This document shows positions 47,428 through 60,144 of a stretch of 64,000 nucleotides of DNA, in pieces. The notes under the pieces are model-generated. The model was not told the origin of the DNA and searched no databases. It saw nothing but the letters and a program-made list of their open reading frames with translations. Positions within the stretch are counted from its first letter, which is position 1, and every line of letters begins with the position of its first letter. The position numbers and the translations under genes are program-made. This stretch comes from Phlegmacium glaucopus (lineage: Eukaryota; Basidiomycota; Agaricomycetes; Agaricales; Cortinariaceae). The DNA lies in NCBI GenBank assembly GCA_015039465.1, contig MU130626.1, positions 236,804 to 300,803 on the forward strand, in the 5' to 3' direction.

Positions 47428-47580
47428 GTTCTTGATGTTGGCGGGATTGGGTTGCCGATTTAAATTATTTCGCTGACCACGAAATTTCGTCGAACCACCT
47501 TACTGCATTGGTCCAGGGTCAAATTTTCGTATGCCTTCCTTTTCTGAACAGTTAAATAACGATCCCCCACTCACTAGCCA
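47428..47580 (+). pseudogene. Relic fragment of the WW-like membrane protein gene
   Basis: Just after copy A, words such as TTATTTCGCTGACCACG, GCATTGGTC and TTTTCTGAACAGTTAA repeat, in order, pieces of the copy A exon at 45,650-45,800. Large internal deletions separate them. It is a decayed third copy and has no reading frame of use. Confidence 0.5.
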
Positions 47581-48444
47581 TGGAGGCAAGGCGAATGGTT
47601 AACACCATTCCTCGAGATTGAGATGCCAAAAATAGACTGCCAGTCGAACCGTGACGCTGATCCGCAAGAAATCGCGGGTTAATTCCCGAACTTCTACTAT
47701 AGTACTGGTCCATGGACACCCACCTCCGAGTCGTGGAATCGTGTGTATTAAAAAATAAATTGGCAGCATATCTACGGCAAATCAATGTTTGAAACTTCCA
47801 AACTTAGCTGTGGAAAATGCAGCCTTTGTCCTAGACAACAATATGTTGACGCAAGTGCCAGTATCTGTTCCATTTGTCGCTTTGCCGGCGATTTGGACAG
47901 TCGCACCAAGAAACAATTGTCTCATTGCCATTCTGCGCGTCCTAGAAGAGTCCAATAAATAGCAATCACTAGAACGCTCGCTCTGACAGGCTGGGTTCTT
48001 TGAAGCACTCCACACCCTATTCTCTATCCCTTCAGTATTAAATAATCATGCGCTGGTCGCTGATCCTATCCTCCCTCCATCAACCGTTCTGTCTGCGCTC
48101 TCTTTCGTCTGCGTTGCGCTTGTTGTCCCATCGAATTGGGTCGAATTGGAGAGACGAGCCGGTGGGGCAAGAGCATCTAGCAAGGCATATCTATCGAAAG
48201 ACTTCTAAAGAGCTCATTTTTTGATATTGTATGATTCTAACATTCCCAGTTTTACTGAGCATTATATATTCTACAAACGATGAAGTATACTGTATCCCAA
48301 GGATTGAGCAGTAGTCATCGCCACCACAGTGTCATAGCTATATACTTTCATGGGATCTCATTGTAACTACATTCCCGCTAAGAATCATCATACAGACAAT
48401 GGAACCGTTTCCTTGCCATATTCAGGGGTTACAAGGAAATGAGA
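47581..48444. other. Intergenic region, nothing recognised
   Basis: Short chance frames only. No tRNA-like fold or family motif was found. Confidence 0.4.
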
Positions 48445-49767
48445 TCATGTCTCCGAAAAAGTAGGATGCCAAAAGCGGGTATGAATATTCGGGTGGTCCG
48501 AAAGCGATATCCTCTCCGTGATGCGCTCGTACAGTTCATCTTGTCCGGGGGGGTATTGCAAATTGGGCGGAAGCACCGATGTCTCTAAATTCAAATTGAG
48601 AGGTTTCCCTGCAGAAATCCGTACGACTTCGTCGCGTATCCCAACCCAATCTTCCCCGAGACATCCGCCAAAAGGGTGCTCACCGCAGATGGTAAACTCA
48701 AATGAGAGGTTTGTAATTTTATTGGATATCGGTATCGTACCGAGGACGAGGTTGATATCGCGGACAACTGCGGACTCTGGCACATCACACTTGATGACGG
48801 CGTAGAGCGCAAAGACGTGCAGGCATGAAAGAGCCCTGAGGTTCACAAGGCCACTGAGAGAGAGTTGTTCGTCTTGTTGAGAAGCCCTTGTAAATTCGCT
48901 TCATGTCGATAAAAAAGAACCACACCTACCGTTCTCCCAGATCGCTCGTGGATTAGTGAGATACAATTCCTCCAGCGTGTTGCAAGCGACATCGAGGATA
49001 GGTTGCAAACAGGCCATTTCTTCCTTCTCGTCCGGACATAGCTTCAGAACGCGCAGTTTTGACCAAACGACCACTGGTGTATGGAAACTAGGCGGTGGGG
49101 TGATCATCTGCTTGACGAGGCTCTCCGAACTGGAGTAATCTAGATATTCCAGTGCTGGCAACTCTCGGCCTGAACACTGCTTGTCGAGGTATTCATCGTA
49201 GTTCTCAGTCACTTCCACGTCGTCCAGAACTGTTGCTCTCAGCCTGGGGCAGATGAGGAAAAGAGTTAATGGAACGTTCTTGCATCGGTAAAGGTGGAGG
49301 ACAGTCAGAGTTTCTGAAAAGAATGACTGCATGAGCCGTCCTACGACAAGTGTGGGGTCCTCGAATATGAATGGATGTAGGAATCCGGAGAGGTGAAGTT
49401 TATGTGGCGGCATGAGCGATTTGGCGAGAAGTTGGACGATGTTGATGAAGGTAAGATCGTTGAAAAGCCATCCATTTCGTTTGTGTGAGGTGGTGAGGTG
49501 AAGCCTGCGTACTTGGTTGGCGAACGACGGCTCGTCATTCAAGATCTCTCTGATTTTTTCCAACTTCTTGGATATGCTTTTCTTGGTTCCCGATCCGTAG
49601 CCCAAGTAGAGGTCCTTAAAGATGTACGCTTGACAGAACCGAGTGAATGCCCTATCAGCAAGGGATAAATTATAGAGATAGTCATTCGGAAGTGGAAGCT
49701 TTGCTACGTGGTCGACGATGTAAGCGAACAGATCTTCTGAGAGGAGAGACAGAGGTGGGTTTAACAT
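48445..49767 (-). CDS. F-box-like / LRR-like protein, 421 aa
   Basis: Two exons (49767-48930 and 48872-48445) join in frame to 1266 bases. The start ATG at 49767 begins MLNPPLSLLSEDLFAYIVDH, which fits the mushroom F-box-like N-terminus (P-L-S-LPEDL-L-I-DHV), followed by LSLADRAFTRFCQAYIFKDL. The remainder is a series of irregular leucine-rich strands (TVLHLYRCKNVPLTLFLICP, LRVLKLCPDEKEE, TLEELYLTNP). Such proteins are expanded in Agaricomycetes as substrate receptors of SCF ubiquitin ligases; the target is unknown. An upstream in-frame ATG at 49797 adds a hydrophobic decapeptide not typical of the family. The acceptor chosen (CTCAACAAG) avoids a stop that the earlier AG would give. Confidence 0.75.
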
Positions 49768-50480
49768 GACAGCGAGGAGAAAGATAATCAGCAACAAATC
49801 ATCAAATGGGTTTACGCTAACGCCGAACGGCCATGTATTTTAAAATGGATCTACGAGTCCTACATAGATATACTGAATTTAGTAATTACCCTCAAAACCA
49901 ACTGGTTTGAGTCGGCCATTGTAACGCCAAGACTTTTATTTTAGTGCTGATCCAGGGACATGCAGTTATGGGTGGATGGCGTCGTTCGTGTTCCTCCAAG
50001 CTTTCTAACTGAATGTAAGATTCTAGCACGTATTTGCTCAGTGTTTGCGAGCGATGAAGCAAACGACTGAGGGAAAATGAGTACACAACAAAAGGTATAT
50101 ATGTTAAAAGGAGAAAAGGAGCTAAACTACAATGAGGAGAACAAAAAGCAACTGTAGAAACAATAAGGAATATATTAACTACAGTATTGGGTTGTGAACG
50201 GATGTTTCAAGAGCTGAAAGACGAGAGAACAAGAAATGGGATTATGTGACAAATCGATAGCGGGCATCTACTATACCAAATATGGGCTCGCAGGAGTTTG
50301 TTATTCCAACACTGAATTCCTAGGGCTCTTTAGATGACGCTTGTTGATTTCGAGACTCTTGGCTCAGCCAAATGTTGGCACTTCTGCTGAGTTTGAAATA
50401 CAATTGCCTTCGCAGTGCAAAGTCCGAGATCCGACCGGCTAAACCCGCATGAATAGGCTGCAATGCCTTACTAAGGGCCT
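49768..50480. other. Intergenic region, nothing recognised
   Basis: No gene is supported between the F-box start and the left inverted repeat of the Harbinger element. Confidence 0.4.
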
Positions 50481-50754
50481 GTTTGGATCCCCGGCATTTT
50501 GCCAAGCCGCCTGCCAAATCCACGGTCTGATGGCGGCTTCGGCCTTAGAAACAGAATTCCCAGGGAAAAGGCCAAACCGAAGCTGAGAAGGTGTTTGGTT
50601 GCACTCGGTTTTGGTTTTCAGTGTGACACACGCTCTTGCTTTGACACAGGTCCACGCCTGCCGCCTCTCGTTATCGTACAACCCACGCTCATTACGTTGA
50701 CACATTCTCTTAAAATATCGACCCCTGCCTGTTACCTATATCTGTGCTATAAAT

Positions 50755-51908
50755 ATGCCCAAAAATGTGTCCGACAATGCGAAAAAAGATGCGCGCTGCA
50801 GCTGGACAGATGCTGATGATGCAATCATTGTGTGTGTTCTCAAGGAACAAAAGGAATCTGGAAACCAGTCAGGTGCAGGCTGGAAAAGCCAAGTCTGGAC
50901 AGCTGTTGAGGTGGCTCTCAAAGCTGAGGGCATCGCTAAGGGTGGTCCCAAAACTGCAAGTAAAAGCCAGGACCGTTGGACAAATGTACGTTTCCATGTC
51001 TTGTTGCTCATAGCCTTGTACAGACCTATAGTTTCAAATTTTAGCTCAAGAAGCAGTTTGTTGAGGTCTATGCCTTGCGTAATGCCTCTGGCTTTGGCTG
51101 GGATGATGGGACTAAAACGGTTGAGGCCTCTGATAATGTCTGGGAGGCTTATCTGAAGGTATTTCATTCAAACATGTTCATTATTCTTTTTAACAAGCTT
51201 ACAGGCTCACCCACGATCTGCTCACTGGAGAACCACATCATTTCTCCTCTATGATGATATGCACTACCTTGTCAACGGAATTGTTGCAACTGGTGCTGAT
51301 GTGTTTCATCCTGGGCAGTCCCCGGCTCCTACTGATAATGGTCATGGTGATGATACTGGAGAAAACAGTGGTAATTTCGCAACCATTTCTGCAACCTCAT
51401 CTGCTACCGTCCTTGATGATTCCATTGCAAATGAAATTATAGATGATGAGCCAGCAATTGTAAGTCTAATTGCACTGTCATATTATTTCTTTCAATTCAT
51501 TATGATTGTCAACAGGCACCTACACCAACACTAAGACCACCTGTCTCTCGCAAACGAGTCCGTGCTGACTCAGAGACAGAATCCCCAACTTCCAACATTC
51601 CACTTTCCCAAAAACAAGGTGGACGTCGCCATGCCTCGCAGGCAGATTCTATCTCTGGTGTTGGTGATGCCCTATTCCAGATGGCTGCAGCTTTGACTTC
51701 CGGTGGTGCACAAGGCACTCCAGTTTGCCGTAAGAAGGCTCTCCAGCTTGTTGCTGAGGATGGCGAGTATTCAGATGAAGAAGAAGATATGATCAATTAC
51801 TTATTCTGTGATGACATCCGTGCTGCAGATACATACTTGGGTATTAGCAAGAAGGAAAAGTGTGTTAATTTCATTCATAAACGCCTTGAGAAATATGCTG
51901 ATGCTTAG
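50755..51908 (+). CDS. Myb/SANT-like protein of the Harbinger element, 330 aa
   Basis: Exons 50755-50985, 51045-51158, 51205-51459 and 51516-51908 join in frame to 993 bases. The N-terminal domain has the spaced Trp pattern of Myb/SANT-like DNA-binding proteins: CSWTDADDAIIVCVLKEQK, GAGWKSQVWTAVE, KSQDRWTN, FGWDDGTKTVEASDNVWEAY. A disordered acidic and Ser/Thr-rich middle follows, then a C-terminal helical domain (DDIRAADTYLGISKKEKCVN) like the oligomer domain seen in such proteins. In Harbinger elements the Myb-like protein helps the transposase enter the nucleus and find the ends. This frame is intact, in contrast to its partner transposase. Confidence 0.85.
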
Positions 51909-51992
51909 TAGCTCTCCATTCCTCCTACATAGTTCTCCCTATCTTTATTAATTTCCTATTCATCTCGCAAATAGTTATTTTTATTCACCGCG

Positions 51993-53362
51993 TCACCTTA
52001 ATTCAGCTTGATAGTCTCGCCACATATCCCTTGCAATCTTATCACGTCTTTCTGTCGCTCTTTGTCTTTCCTCTGCTGTGATATCAAATCCCAACTCCTC
52101 TTCTGTAATAATGCGAGGTTCTGTTGCTGTGCATGTGGTGTTCTCCTGAGATCCAGTTGAAGGCTGAGTTGTACTGTCCTGGTTCTTGTCTCGATCATGA
52201 ACACTAGCAAAGTTGTGAACTGCACCAAGAGCTGGAACAAACATTGCCTGCATATCAATGGGATACTCCGGTGCAGTCTTGAAGATTCTGAATTGGCGTT
52301 TGAAAATACCAAAAATGCGCTCAACAGCATTTCGAGCCGAGGCATGACGAAGATTGAAAAGTTCTTGATAATTCTGTGGTCTAGTAACAATGATATCAGC
52401 AACAAAGAAGGAAAATGTGATGCAAATGGATTACTTTTGGTTTCCATTGGACCACTCATTTAAATGATACCTGACTCCACAATACGGCGTCATGAGCATA
52501 TCACAAAGGGGAAATCCAGCGTCAGCGAGGAAATAATATCCACGGGGAAGATGGAGATCATTCCGGCATGCATATTCAAACACTCTGGAGTCTGCTGCAC
52601 TCCCCTCCCATCCACTGAGAATGTATAAAAAGCAAAGCATCCAGTCACAAATTGCGAGGACATTTTGAGAAATGAATCCTTTTCAGTTACGACAGCGGAC
52701 AGTGGATTCCTCAAGCACCCAACTATTAAATTGTGAACCATCAATTGTGCCACGGCAATCCTTGAAGTAGGGATAGAACTTTGAGTCACTGCGTATAGCA
52801 AGTGGAACTTGGTCAACGGGGAGTAGCTTGACATATTTACGGTAGAAAGATCCGACGAGCATTTTAGTGATTTCTTTTATATACCTAGCACCGTCATTGA
52901 TATTGTTAATGTGCAGAAAAGAAGGAAATAGACTCAAACCTGAACTTACTTGCTGATAGTTTCACCACTTCGTTGAAATCTCTCCTGCAGCATCTGAGAA
53001 CTTGCCCCAGTGCGAGCAAAATAGAGGAAAATGGCAAGTTTTTCCTCAGCAGAAACATACTTGCCATCCGAAAGGCCATGTTGCAACTGCAATTCCAGAC
53101 AAAGTTTGTGGAATACATGTTTTGCCATTCCAAGCTGCTCATACATGCGCACTGGGGATGCAAAAAGCTCTGCGAGCCATATTTGCCCAGTTAAGATGGA
53201 TGTGCGGACAGGCATCTTTAGTGGCGACGCAGTCATGGTAATTAAAGCAGCTATTGCAGTCGTCGCAAAGAGAGTGCCTTGAAGGATGAATTTTTGGCAG
53301 TTTTCTGCGGCTGATAGCCGTGAATGATGTTTATGGACCATCTCAGGACGTAGCCGTACCAT
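51993..53362 (-). pseudogene. Harbinger DDE transposase (DDE_Tnp_4) with one nonsense codon
   Basis: Exons 53362-52950, 52884-52435 and 52380-51993 join in phase to 417 codons. Motifs are: helical N-terminus (MAKHVFHKLCLELQLQHGL), RFQRSGETISKYI, CRGTIDGSQF (first Asp), LSGWEGSAADSRVF (second Asp), LADAGFPLCDMLMTPY, and LRHASARNAVERIFGIFKRQ (catalytic Glu). The acid triad is present. A TGA at 52,685-52,683 falls where relatives have Arg in RYRNRKG, which fits a single CGA to TGA transition. The rest of the frame is open, so the element died recently or is mis-sequenced at one base. It is convergent with the Myb-like gene. Confidence 0.85.
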
Positions 53363-53556
53363 AATTGCATAGGGTAGAGATTGAGAGAGGCGAAAACGTC
53401 GAATTGAAAGACTATCTAATCCAAATCTAATTGCATCAGCCGCTGTGACTCGATGTGACCACTGCCCCAAACCCGTGTGAGTCGGCTTCGATGGAAACCA
53501 GGCTTTAGAAAGCTGAAACTGAAGCCAAAACCGGCAAAATAGCCGGGGATCCAAAC

Positions 53557-55549
53557 TTAGGTTCGTTCCAAGCTGCCGTTCTTCTGCTGGTATTTGTTTG
53601 CATCGTTTTGTTCTGTAAACAGAACCTTTTATGGTGCGCATTTCATACTCCGCAACACCTTCGAAGAAGGGGCTTGTTCCAGACTGATAAAAACAGATAG
53701 GACGTTTGAAGATTAACAACACAACAACAAGGGCACTTCAGAACTTGAAACTTGGCAGAGACCTTAATTCGATGTCAATTTGAATTTAGGTATAAATTTA
53801 ATATTTATTGAACAACGTTGAACAGGTTGTTTTTGGTCGTCTTGAAGGCTGAAACACCTTTGCTGCTCTGAAGCCAATCCACACTTTTAAGAGCGAAAAT
53901 TTGTATGGCAGTTGTGATTTCTTCCTCATGTGTTACCAGTATGTGTAGTGACCCAATGTGCACTGCTTTTCCATAGCAGGTGGTGAATAAAGTAGTATAT
54001 TCGAGGTTTGAGACTTAAGCAGGTGACGGACATCAATGACCCTCTCGTACCTTTGGGGTTGATTAGAAATTCTCGAGCCTTACTTGCAACAAAATAAATG
54101 ACAGATTTTTCTTTTCAAATATGTCCTCTTGCGAATAACAGAGTTTTGAGGCAGGAGGAGAGAAATTGGCTCTATAATGAACTTGTAAAAAAAGGTGTCA
54201 TAGAATTGGTGACCCAGGTTTTCGAAGCTATCTCGTCATTCCTTGTTATCTTTTTTGCATTCAAATTTCATTATCAGGCGTGAAGAGATATAAAGATTAA
54301 GAGTACAAATTTTTGTGGTCCTAGAGCGAGTGAGCGAGCCAGGAGGACGTGCTCTATGTCCCCTTTATTTCCATCAGTTTGTCCCATGCCCCTTCTGCGA
54401 AGGTGCCCGCTCTGCGGCCCGGAGCAAGGGGCTTGCTCCGAACCTAGCAATGCCTATTCTCGTTAAAAACCCACCGCTAGCTATACTTTGCAGTGGGTTT
54501 TGAATCTCCGCTGTGATGCCTTTAAAAAGAACAAACTACAACGGATGGGCACGAGACTAGCAATACAAGCCAAACGGCATTTTTCTCCAGATAGGTATTA
54601 GGTACATCTACTCTATGAAAAATACAGTATTTGAATATGAGGAAGTAGGAGGGTGGGTAACTGAAATAGCGGTCTTTGTACTCTTAAGTGCTCGAGCCTA
54701 GGAGACACCGTAAGTAACGAGATCGTACAACTGCCTAAGAAAAGGGGAGGTAAGAAAGATCTTACCACGGAGAGACAGTGAGTAAGAGATACATGATGAA
54801 ACCTTGCAGGTTCGTTTTATGTACTCTCTACTATGTCTCTCCTTGGGACAATAAAAGACGTCAACGAAAGACGTCTTAGTTTTTGTTGTCTTAGATCTTC
54901 GTCGTTTACTGTCATTAATTACGGACGCGTGTAACAGGGGCCCGTTGATGTCGCTCATTGGACTTGGGGTAAAGAAATATCTTTAAACTCGATTAATTTT
55001 GTGGGCCCAGGTTGTAAAGACCGAGGTTCTCAATACCGAGAACTCGGAGTCTATCGTACGAATTTCAACTGTATACATAGCATGTTGTACATTTGATGAT
55101 CTAATTGTTTGTTATCGTTCAAACCTTCATTAACTTGGGGTCTGCCAGGCCGTGGCTATGCCCGGCATTACTTTGAACACTGTATCAAACGCTTTTTCCA
55201 CGAAAACACCGGTAGGGGACGTGCTTCCATATTAAATATTAGACACCCATTTATCCAATGTGATAGACTCGGTACCATCAAAGAGAAGGTATAGATATTT
55301 TAATGTTTCAGCTAGGAATCAACTGACATAAAAAAAATTACATAAAGCATTGTTGTCACAAATAATTGAATACAAAGGTGTGCACTGCCTCGATGAGCTT
55401 TCTGGATGTATACTAGTACTAGTACGGATGAGTGTGCGCATCTACAGGTGGACCACATAGAGTAAGTCAAAAGCTTCGAGTTGCCTGTTCCAGTTTTATT
55501 TTCTCATCTTTCGGCAACTACATCTACCTTAAGGTACCCCCCCGAATTC
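53557..55549. other. Intergenic region, nothing recognised
   Basis: No gene is supported. Short frames (for example 54,098-54,283) have no family resemblance. Confidence 0.4.
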
Positions 55550-56100
55550 CAAAACCATGCATTCCACAGTGCAGATCAACAAGCTTCGCGCTCATTGATC
55601 AGCTTCAACTTTGGCCCATTCGTTGGACTGATAGGTGATCGGGTCGGAGCACAAATGGATATGGCTCATCCTCACACTCATCCAGGGCCATTTTCGTCAT
55701 CGCATTTTGTGAAGGCTGGACTAGCTGGACTAGGCTCAATATGTCTAATGTGCGTGACCCTGCTTGGACAAGTGCATTAATTTCATTGGCCTGCCCTTCA
55801 TGAGTGCAAATCTGGGTGTGCAAGGTATACTTGGTAAACGTCTAAATACGCAATTCGGAGCTACAAGTGCGTGTTTCTGTTTTTACATTCTCGCTTTTGT
55901 CTCATATACTCACACATATTGTAGTTGTATTGGCGTGTAGGGCTGAGCTCATCTGGGATCCTCGCTTATCCTAGTTCCGTCAATGCGTCATGACCCGGGA
56001 TCACAGACTGATCACCGCCGTCTCATTCTTCCTAGGAGCTTTCGTCGGTGTTGGCTTCCTACTTTACCCTTGATATTTGTCCCCAACAACAGACCTCAAC
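55550..56100 (+). pseudogene. Decayed DUF1275 paralogue
   Basis: The sequence parallels exons 3-4 of the intact gene at 42,660-43,276: ADQQASRSLISFNFGPFVGL with IGDRVGA, then TTGGCCTGCCCTTCATGAGTGC, GCAAGGTATACTTGG and CGTCATGACCCGGGATCACAG. Exons 1-2 are missing, small deletions shift the frame after GDRVGA, and the last exon is shortened. It is part of the second block of the 42-47 / 55-60 kb duplication. Confidence 0.8.
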
Positions 56101-57151
56101 CCCGACCTCCTCTCCTAGAAAGCGATGTATGTTCCACTTCCTGTAGGGCCTTTTCACACTATGTTGCTCTGTTGGATATTCTCTTGCTTGGTCGGCCAGA
56201 ACCATCTTTATCTCCAAGTTGTGGCTGAGCTTTTATTTTGTGTCCATGGATTCTGCGCTTCCCGTATGAAAGAAACAATCACTGATGTCTTCTCTTCTCT
56301 GGAGCACCATTTATTGCTCGAAGTTGGGAGAATAGTGTTAACTTATCGGTTGGCCAGAACTGTTCAGGATTTGGATAATGCTGTGTACAATCCTGTATAA
56401 TACATTCACATTCACATTCACATTCACATTCGCAGTATTACACGGCTGGCCAACCGCAGATTAATTATAAACAAGTACACTAAAGTCCGATTAGTCATTT
56501 TGAGGTTCCCTTGGGCCATGCTGCATTGCAGGTTCCTTGAAACATCCAAGTTCCAAGGCGGACTCTGAATTTCCTTTCGGATCTCTCTGACAGTGGTTTA
56601 GAACTTACTGTATTGTTCGAGGCTGTACAGTCCACGATGCGCATTTTCCGGCAGGACGCCTTTTCTTGGATGAAACTTAGGAATACTTGAGGCTCCGGAG
56701 TCCCATTCATTTGAAGAAGGCATTGCTGGACGATAGCTAGCGCTGGTCCAATACTAAACGCTCAACCTATCCTGGGGTACATTCATTTCATCTGATCATC
56801 CTAGGTCCATGAGAGAGCTAGATTTATATTTGGAAAAGAGTTCTCCTTAGAACACAAGAGACATTCTGTCCTTCTATAAGGCCGCAGGCAGTGTCTGGGC
56901 AGTGTACGATTGACAATTCTTTCTATCGATCACAACGTTCTGGGGTCTATATGGGTAAAAAGTTACGGCTAAACTGCTTTCAATCTTTCCCTATCCTCGG
57001 ATATTCTGTGCTTCTACCACGATGCACTAATGAAAGTGAATAAAAGCTCAGGATGCACAGCTCAGGCTCCCCCTTCGAATACGAGCCAGCCCCGTGTCGG
57101 CAGGTCCGTCGCTGAAACGTATACAGCGACGAATAGCAACGCGAGAGGACG
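56101..57151. repeat. Intergenic part of the duplicated block, with (ACATTC)n
   Basis: The first 250 bp match 43,290-43,510. A (CATTCA)n microsatellite of about five units lies at 56,403-56,433. The remainder holds no supported gene. Confidence 0.6.
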
Positions 57152-60144
57152 ATGAACTCCTCATCTGTAAGTCTCACAAAGCCAAAGGAATATGACTCAA
57201 CAGTCGACGCTGATGGACAAAGTCAAGTAAGTGGTGTGGGTTGAACGACCACGGGGTCCTCGTTCATTTTTAAAAGGAGCAGGTTTCGGGGTCGCAGTCC
57301 ACCATGATTGATGAGCGGATCATCATTCCCCTCGACAACGTAGCATACGCTCCCTATCCTTCTATAAATGAACCGCACGATTCAAATTCGGGATCGTCAC
57401 AGATTCTAGACGTAGTCGCACTCTCGCGCAGTCCTGAAATAATTTGTCCGGACCAAAACATACCTGGGCCCGACGATTTGTGTCTGACACCTTATCTCAC
57501 GAGTTCACCGCAACTTGATCGTGGATACTTCCCGCTAGCTGATGCACATCGTCGTTCAAATCTACACCGTCATAAGCGTTCTCCCCATTCATCCCGTTCT
57601 GATGCAAGAGGATCTATCGAACAGCTTGGTTCCGGAGAAATGTCCAGTTCACGCGATTTTACTCTCGTCGACGGGTCTTCATATTTGTCAATTATTCCCC
57701 CCGCAAACCTCTGTCCTCAGGAGACGTTGGTTTCAAGTCCAACTTGTGAACAAGACCTGAAGGATGCAGGGAAGCGTTTAAAAAACATTTTTCCTGTTGC
57801 TCCAGAAATGTTTAAACGACACGAAAAGAGGCGAAAAATGTGAGAATCCAATCCCTTCAGTTCTTCTTCCCTTTGACCCTGTTTACATTAGACCGCGAGT
57901 GGCAACGAGAGTGACAATGAGCCCTCTTTTGAGAGATTTTTCAGAGTAAGTTCTAACAGTCTTCAACCCAAGTTGTTCTTACGTGAGCTACATTTACTAG
58001 CTATGACGAAATCCCAGGATGGACTACTTGCGTCCACCCAGAAGGCGGTCGCTATTTTCACCATGCGAAAAAGGTCCTAGCATACACTCATCATAACTCG
58101 AAAATGGGTTTGACTTTCAGTTACAGAGAATATTTACTGATACGGATCTCCACGATTCAGCATACCTCAACAGGATTACGAGAGTTATCACCAAGATTGA
58201 CGGTGTCATCGACGATTTTCACGTTCAGATCTCTGAAAAGACGGATCTAGTTCTTGATGTAAACGAAGTTAAGGGTAAATGGGTTACCGACTATTATTTC
58301 GCTGACCATGAGCGCCGAATCGTGTTCTTTTTGGACGAATTTTCGTCGGACAATCTACCGCATTGGCCAGAGATCAAAGGGGTCAGCTCTGGACCTCATC
58401 TTCGTATGTCTCCCTTGTCTAAGCAGTCGAACGACACTCCCTTACTCATTCGTATGCGTGATTCAGGACAAGCGCTGGAAACGCAATACTGGTATGCAAA
58501 CGGCTTGAAGATATTCAAAAATATTCACCTCTGCCATAGGTGGCATTGCCACACGTATCCAAACTGCATTGAACTATCGGATGGCCTCATTTGTGAAATG
58601 AGGGATTCGCTGATGTACTTCATTTCAGGTATTATATCGTTACTATCTCAAAACTTCCATCCTACATTTTTTCTTCAGATTGCACGACATCGCCTTATGC
58701 TAATTCACCGTACACTTTGGAAAATCTCGAAAAACTCCTCGGTTACACGAATAGCTTAAAAGGTTACTTCAATTCTGTCTTTAATTTGACCAAATCGTTC
58801 AAGGCATTCATTTATTCAGATAATATTGGCCCGGGAAAGGCAAATACTGGCTGTATCTGTTTTCTGGGTCTGTGATTCCGAATCTATTGTGCGTTACGCA
58901 TCGTTATGGCTCATGACATTTGAATATCTAGGCCGTCTCATGCATTCAATCAGTAAATTCGCCTGTCACCTGAATTTCTATTTCTAACATGTTTTAAAGG
59001 TGACATGAGGTTCCTGAATTTCCACGGACAGCCTGAAGCACGTCTAAACCGTGATCAATCCGTCTATGGTGACAGGACTAATCGGCGTACATGGTTCATC
59101 AAAACCATTTCCCTGTTACTATTCTCCGCGCCAGATGTTCAACTTAAAACCCTGCAGAAGATGTGGGTTGACGGGATTCTGCATAAGGCTGTATGGGAGC
59201 AGTCGTTGAAAAAAGTCACCGACGAATGGCGCGAATTCACCCTATATGTAAGACACGAAACCAAAAACCACTATATGTATCTAATAACATCTCGTCAATT
59301 TTTCACCTTCAAGGCCACCGTTTTATTGAACGCTAACGTCGCTTTTCTGGCTATCCAGAGTGTCGACAGCACACACAACCCTTATCGATCTCCTGCTCAA
59401 ATATCGAGCTACTGTTCTATCAGTTGCAGTGTCGGTAGTATCATATTAGGCCTTCTCTTAGTTCGCCAGAATCAGACAAAACACAGAGAAACCGTTCGTG
59501 ATGTGGTTAGTGATAAATTTTCATTCAAATTCGTCTTAATTTGACGCCATAACGTTCGTTTTACAGCAAAAGTTCTTAATGAACAGGGCTCATCCTTGGC
59601 TTGGCCTAGAAACTTTGGCGATTATGTTCAGCCTTCCATATGCACTGCTGATGTGGGGGTGAGTGCTTTCGTCTGTCAGTGGGATGTAGTTCTCATATTT
59701 CGAGACAGCATGGTATCTTTCCTTATGGCATTCTGGTTCATGTGCTTAGTGGGCTCAGGCGTTGCTACTCGCTCAGTCGTTGGGACAGTATGGATCATGC
59801 TCCTGGGTCTCATCACCTGGTGCATATGGACGGCATGGGAGAAAAAGCTGCCATCCGACGCCGATACTCCCGACGAGAATCTATCTTTTGAGGAGGATCC
59901 TGATAGACAAAAAGGGAAGCGCTTCACGTTCGAGAGAGCCACCATTGCCACACCAGATTCCACTGACGATCCATCTTGGTTTACGAAACTTTCGCTACCG
60001 ACTACTAATCGGAAGATTCGGAGCGATTCTGTAAATACAATGGTACCAGAGCAGTCGCCTGTAGATGAGAAAGGGAAGTCGTGTGTAGATGAGAAAGGGC
60101 AGTCGTCTGTAGATGACACAGGGAAGTCATACTCAGGCTCGTAG
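57152..60144 (+). CDS. WW-like domain multi-pass membrane protein (copy B)
   Basis: It has the same exon plan as copy A. The first exon starts MNSSSVSLTKPKEYDSTVDA and ends at 57,229, followed by a Ser/Pro-rich region with IEQLGSGEMSSSRDFTLVDG. The WW-like motif PGWTTCVHPEGGRYFHHAKK, the YYFADHERRIVFFLDEF segment and the PEARLNRDQSVYGDRTNRR block follow. Then come four C-terminal helices (NANVAFLAIQSVD, SCSVGSIILGLLLVRQ, LETLAIMFSLPYALLMWG, VVGTVWIMLLGLITWCIW). The cytoplasmic tail is longer than in copy A and ends in a repeated VDEKGKS / VDEKGQS / VDDTGKS motif. No break was seen. The function is unknown. It is the intact member of the second duplication block, next to a dead DUF1275 copy. 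Confidence 0.8.

Larger units (their letters stand above)
50481..53556. mobile_element. PIF/Harbinger transposon, two-gene, 3.1 kb
   Basis: The 15-bp inverted repeats GTTTGGATCCCCGGC (50,481-50,495) and its complement (53,542-53,556) are perfect, with weaker similarity inward (CATTTTGCC versus CTATTTTGCC). Between them lie a Myb/SANT-like gene on the plus strand and a DDE transposase gene on the minus strand, in convergent order. This is the standard two-gene plan of autonomous Harbinger elements. Left of the repeat TAAGGGCCT precedes, while on the right TTAGG follows, so the outermost ends differ and the target duplication is not clear. Confidence 0.85.
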
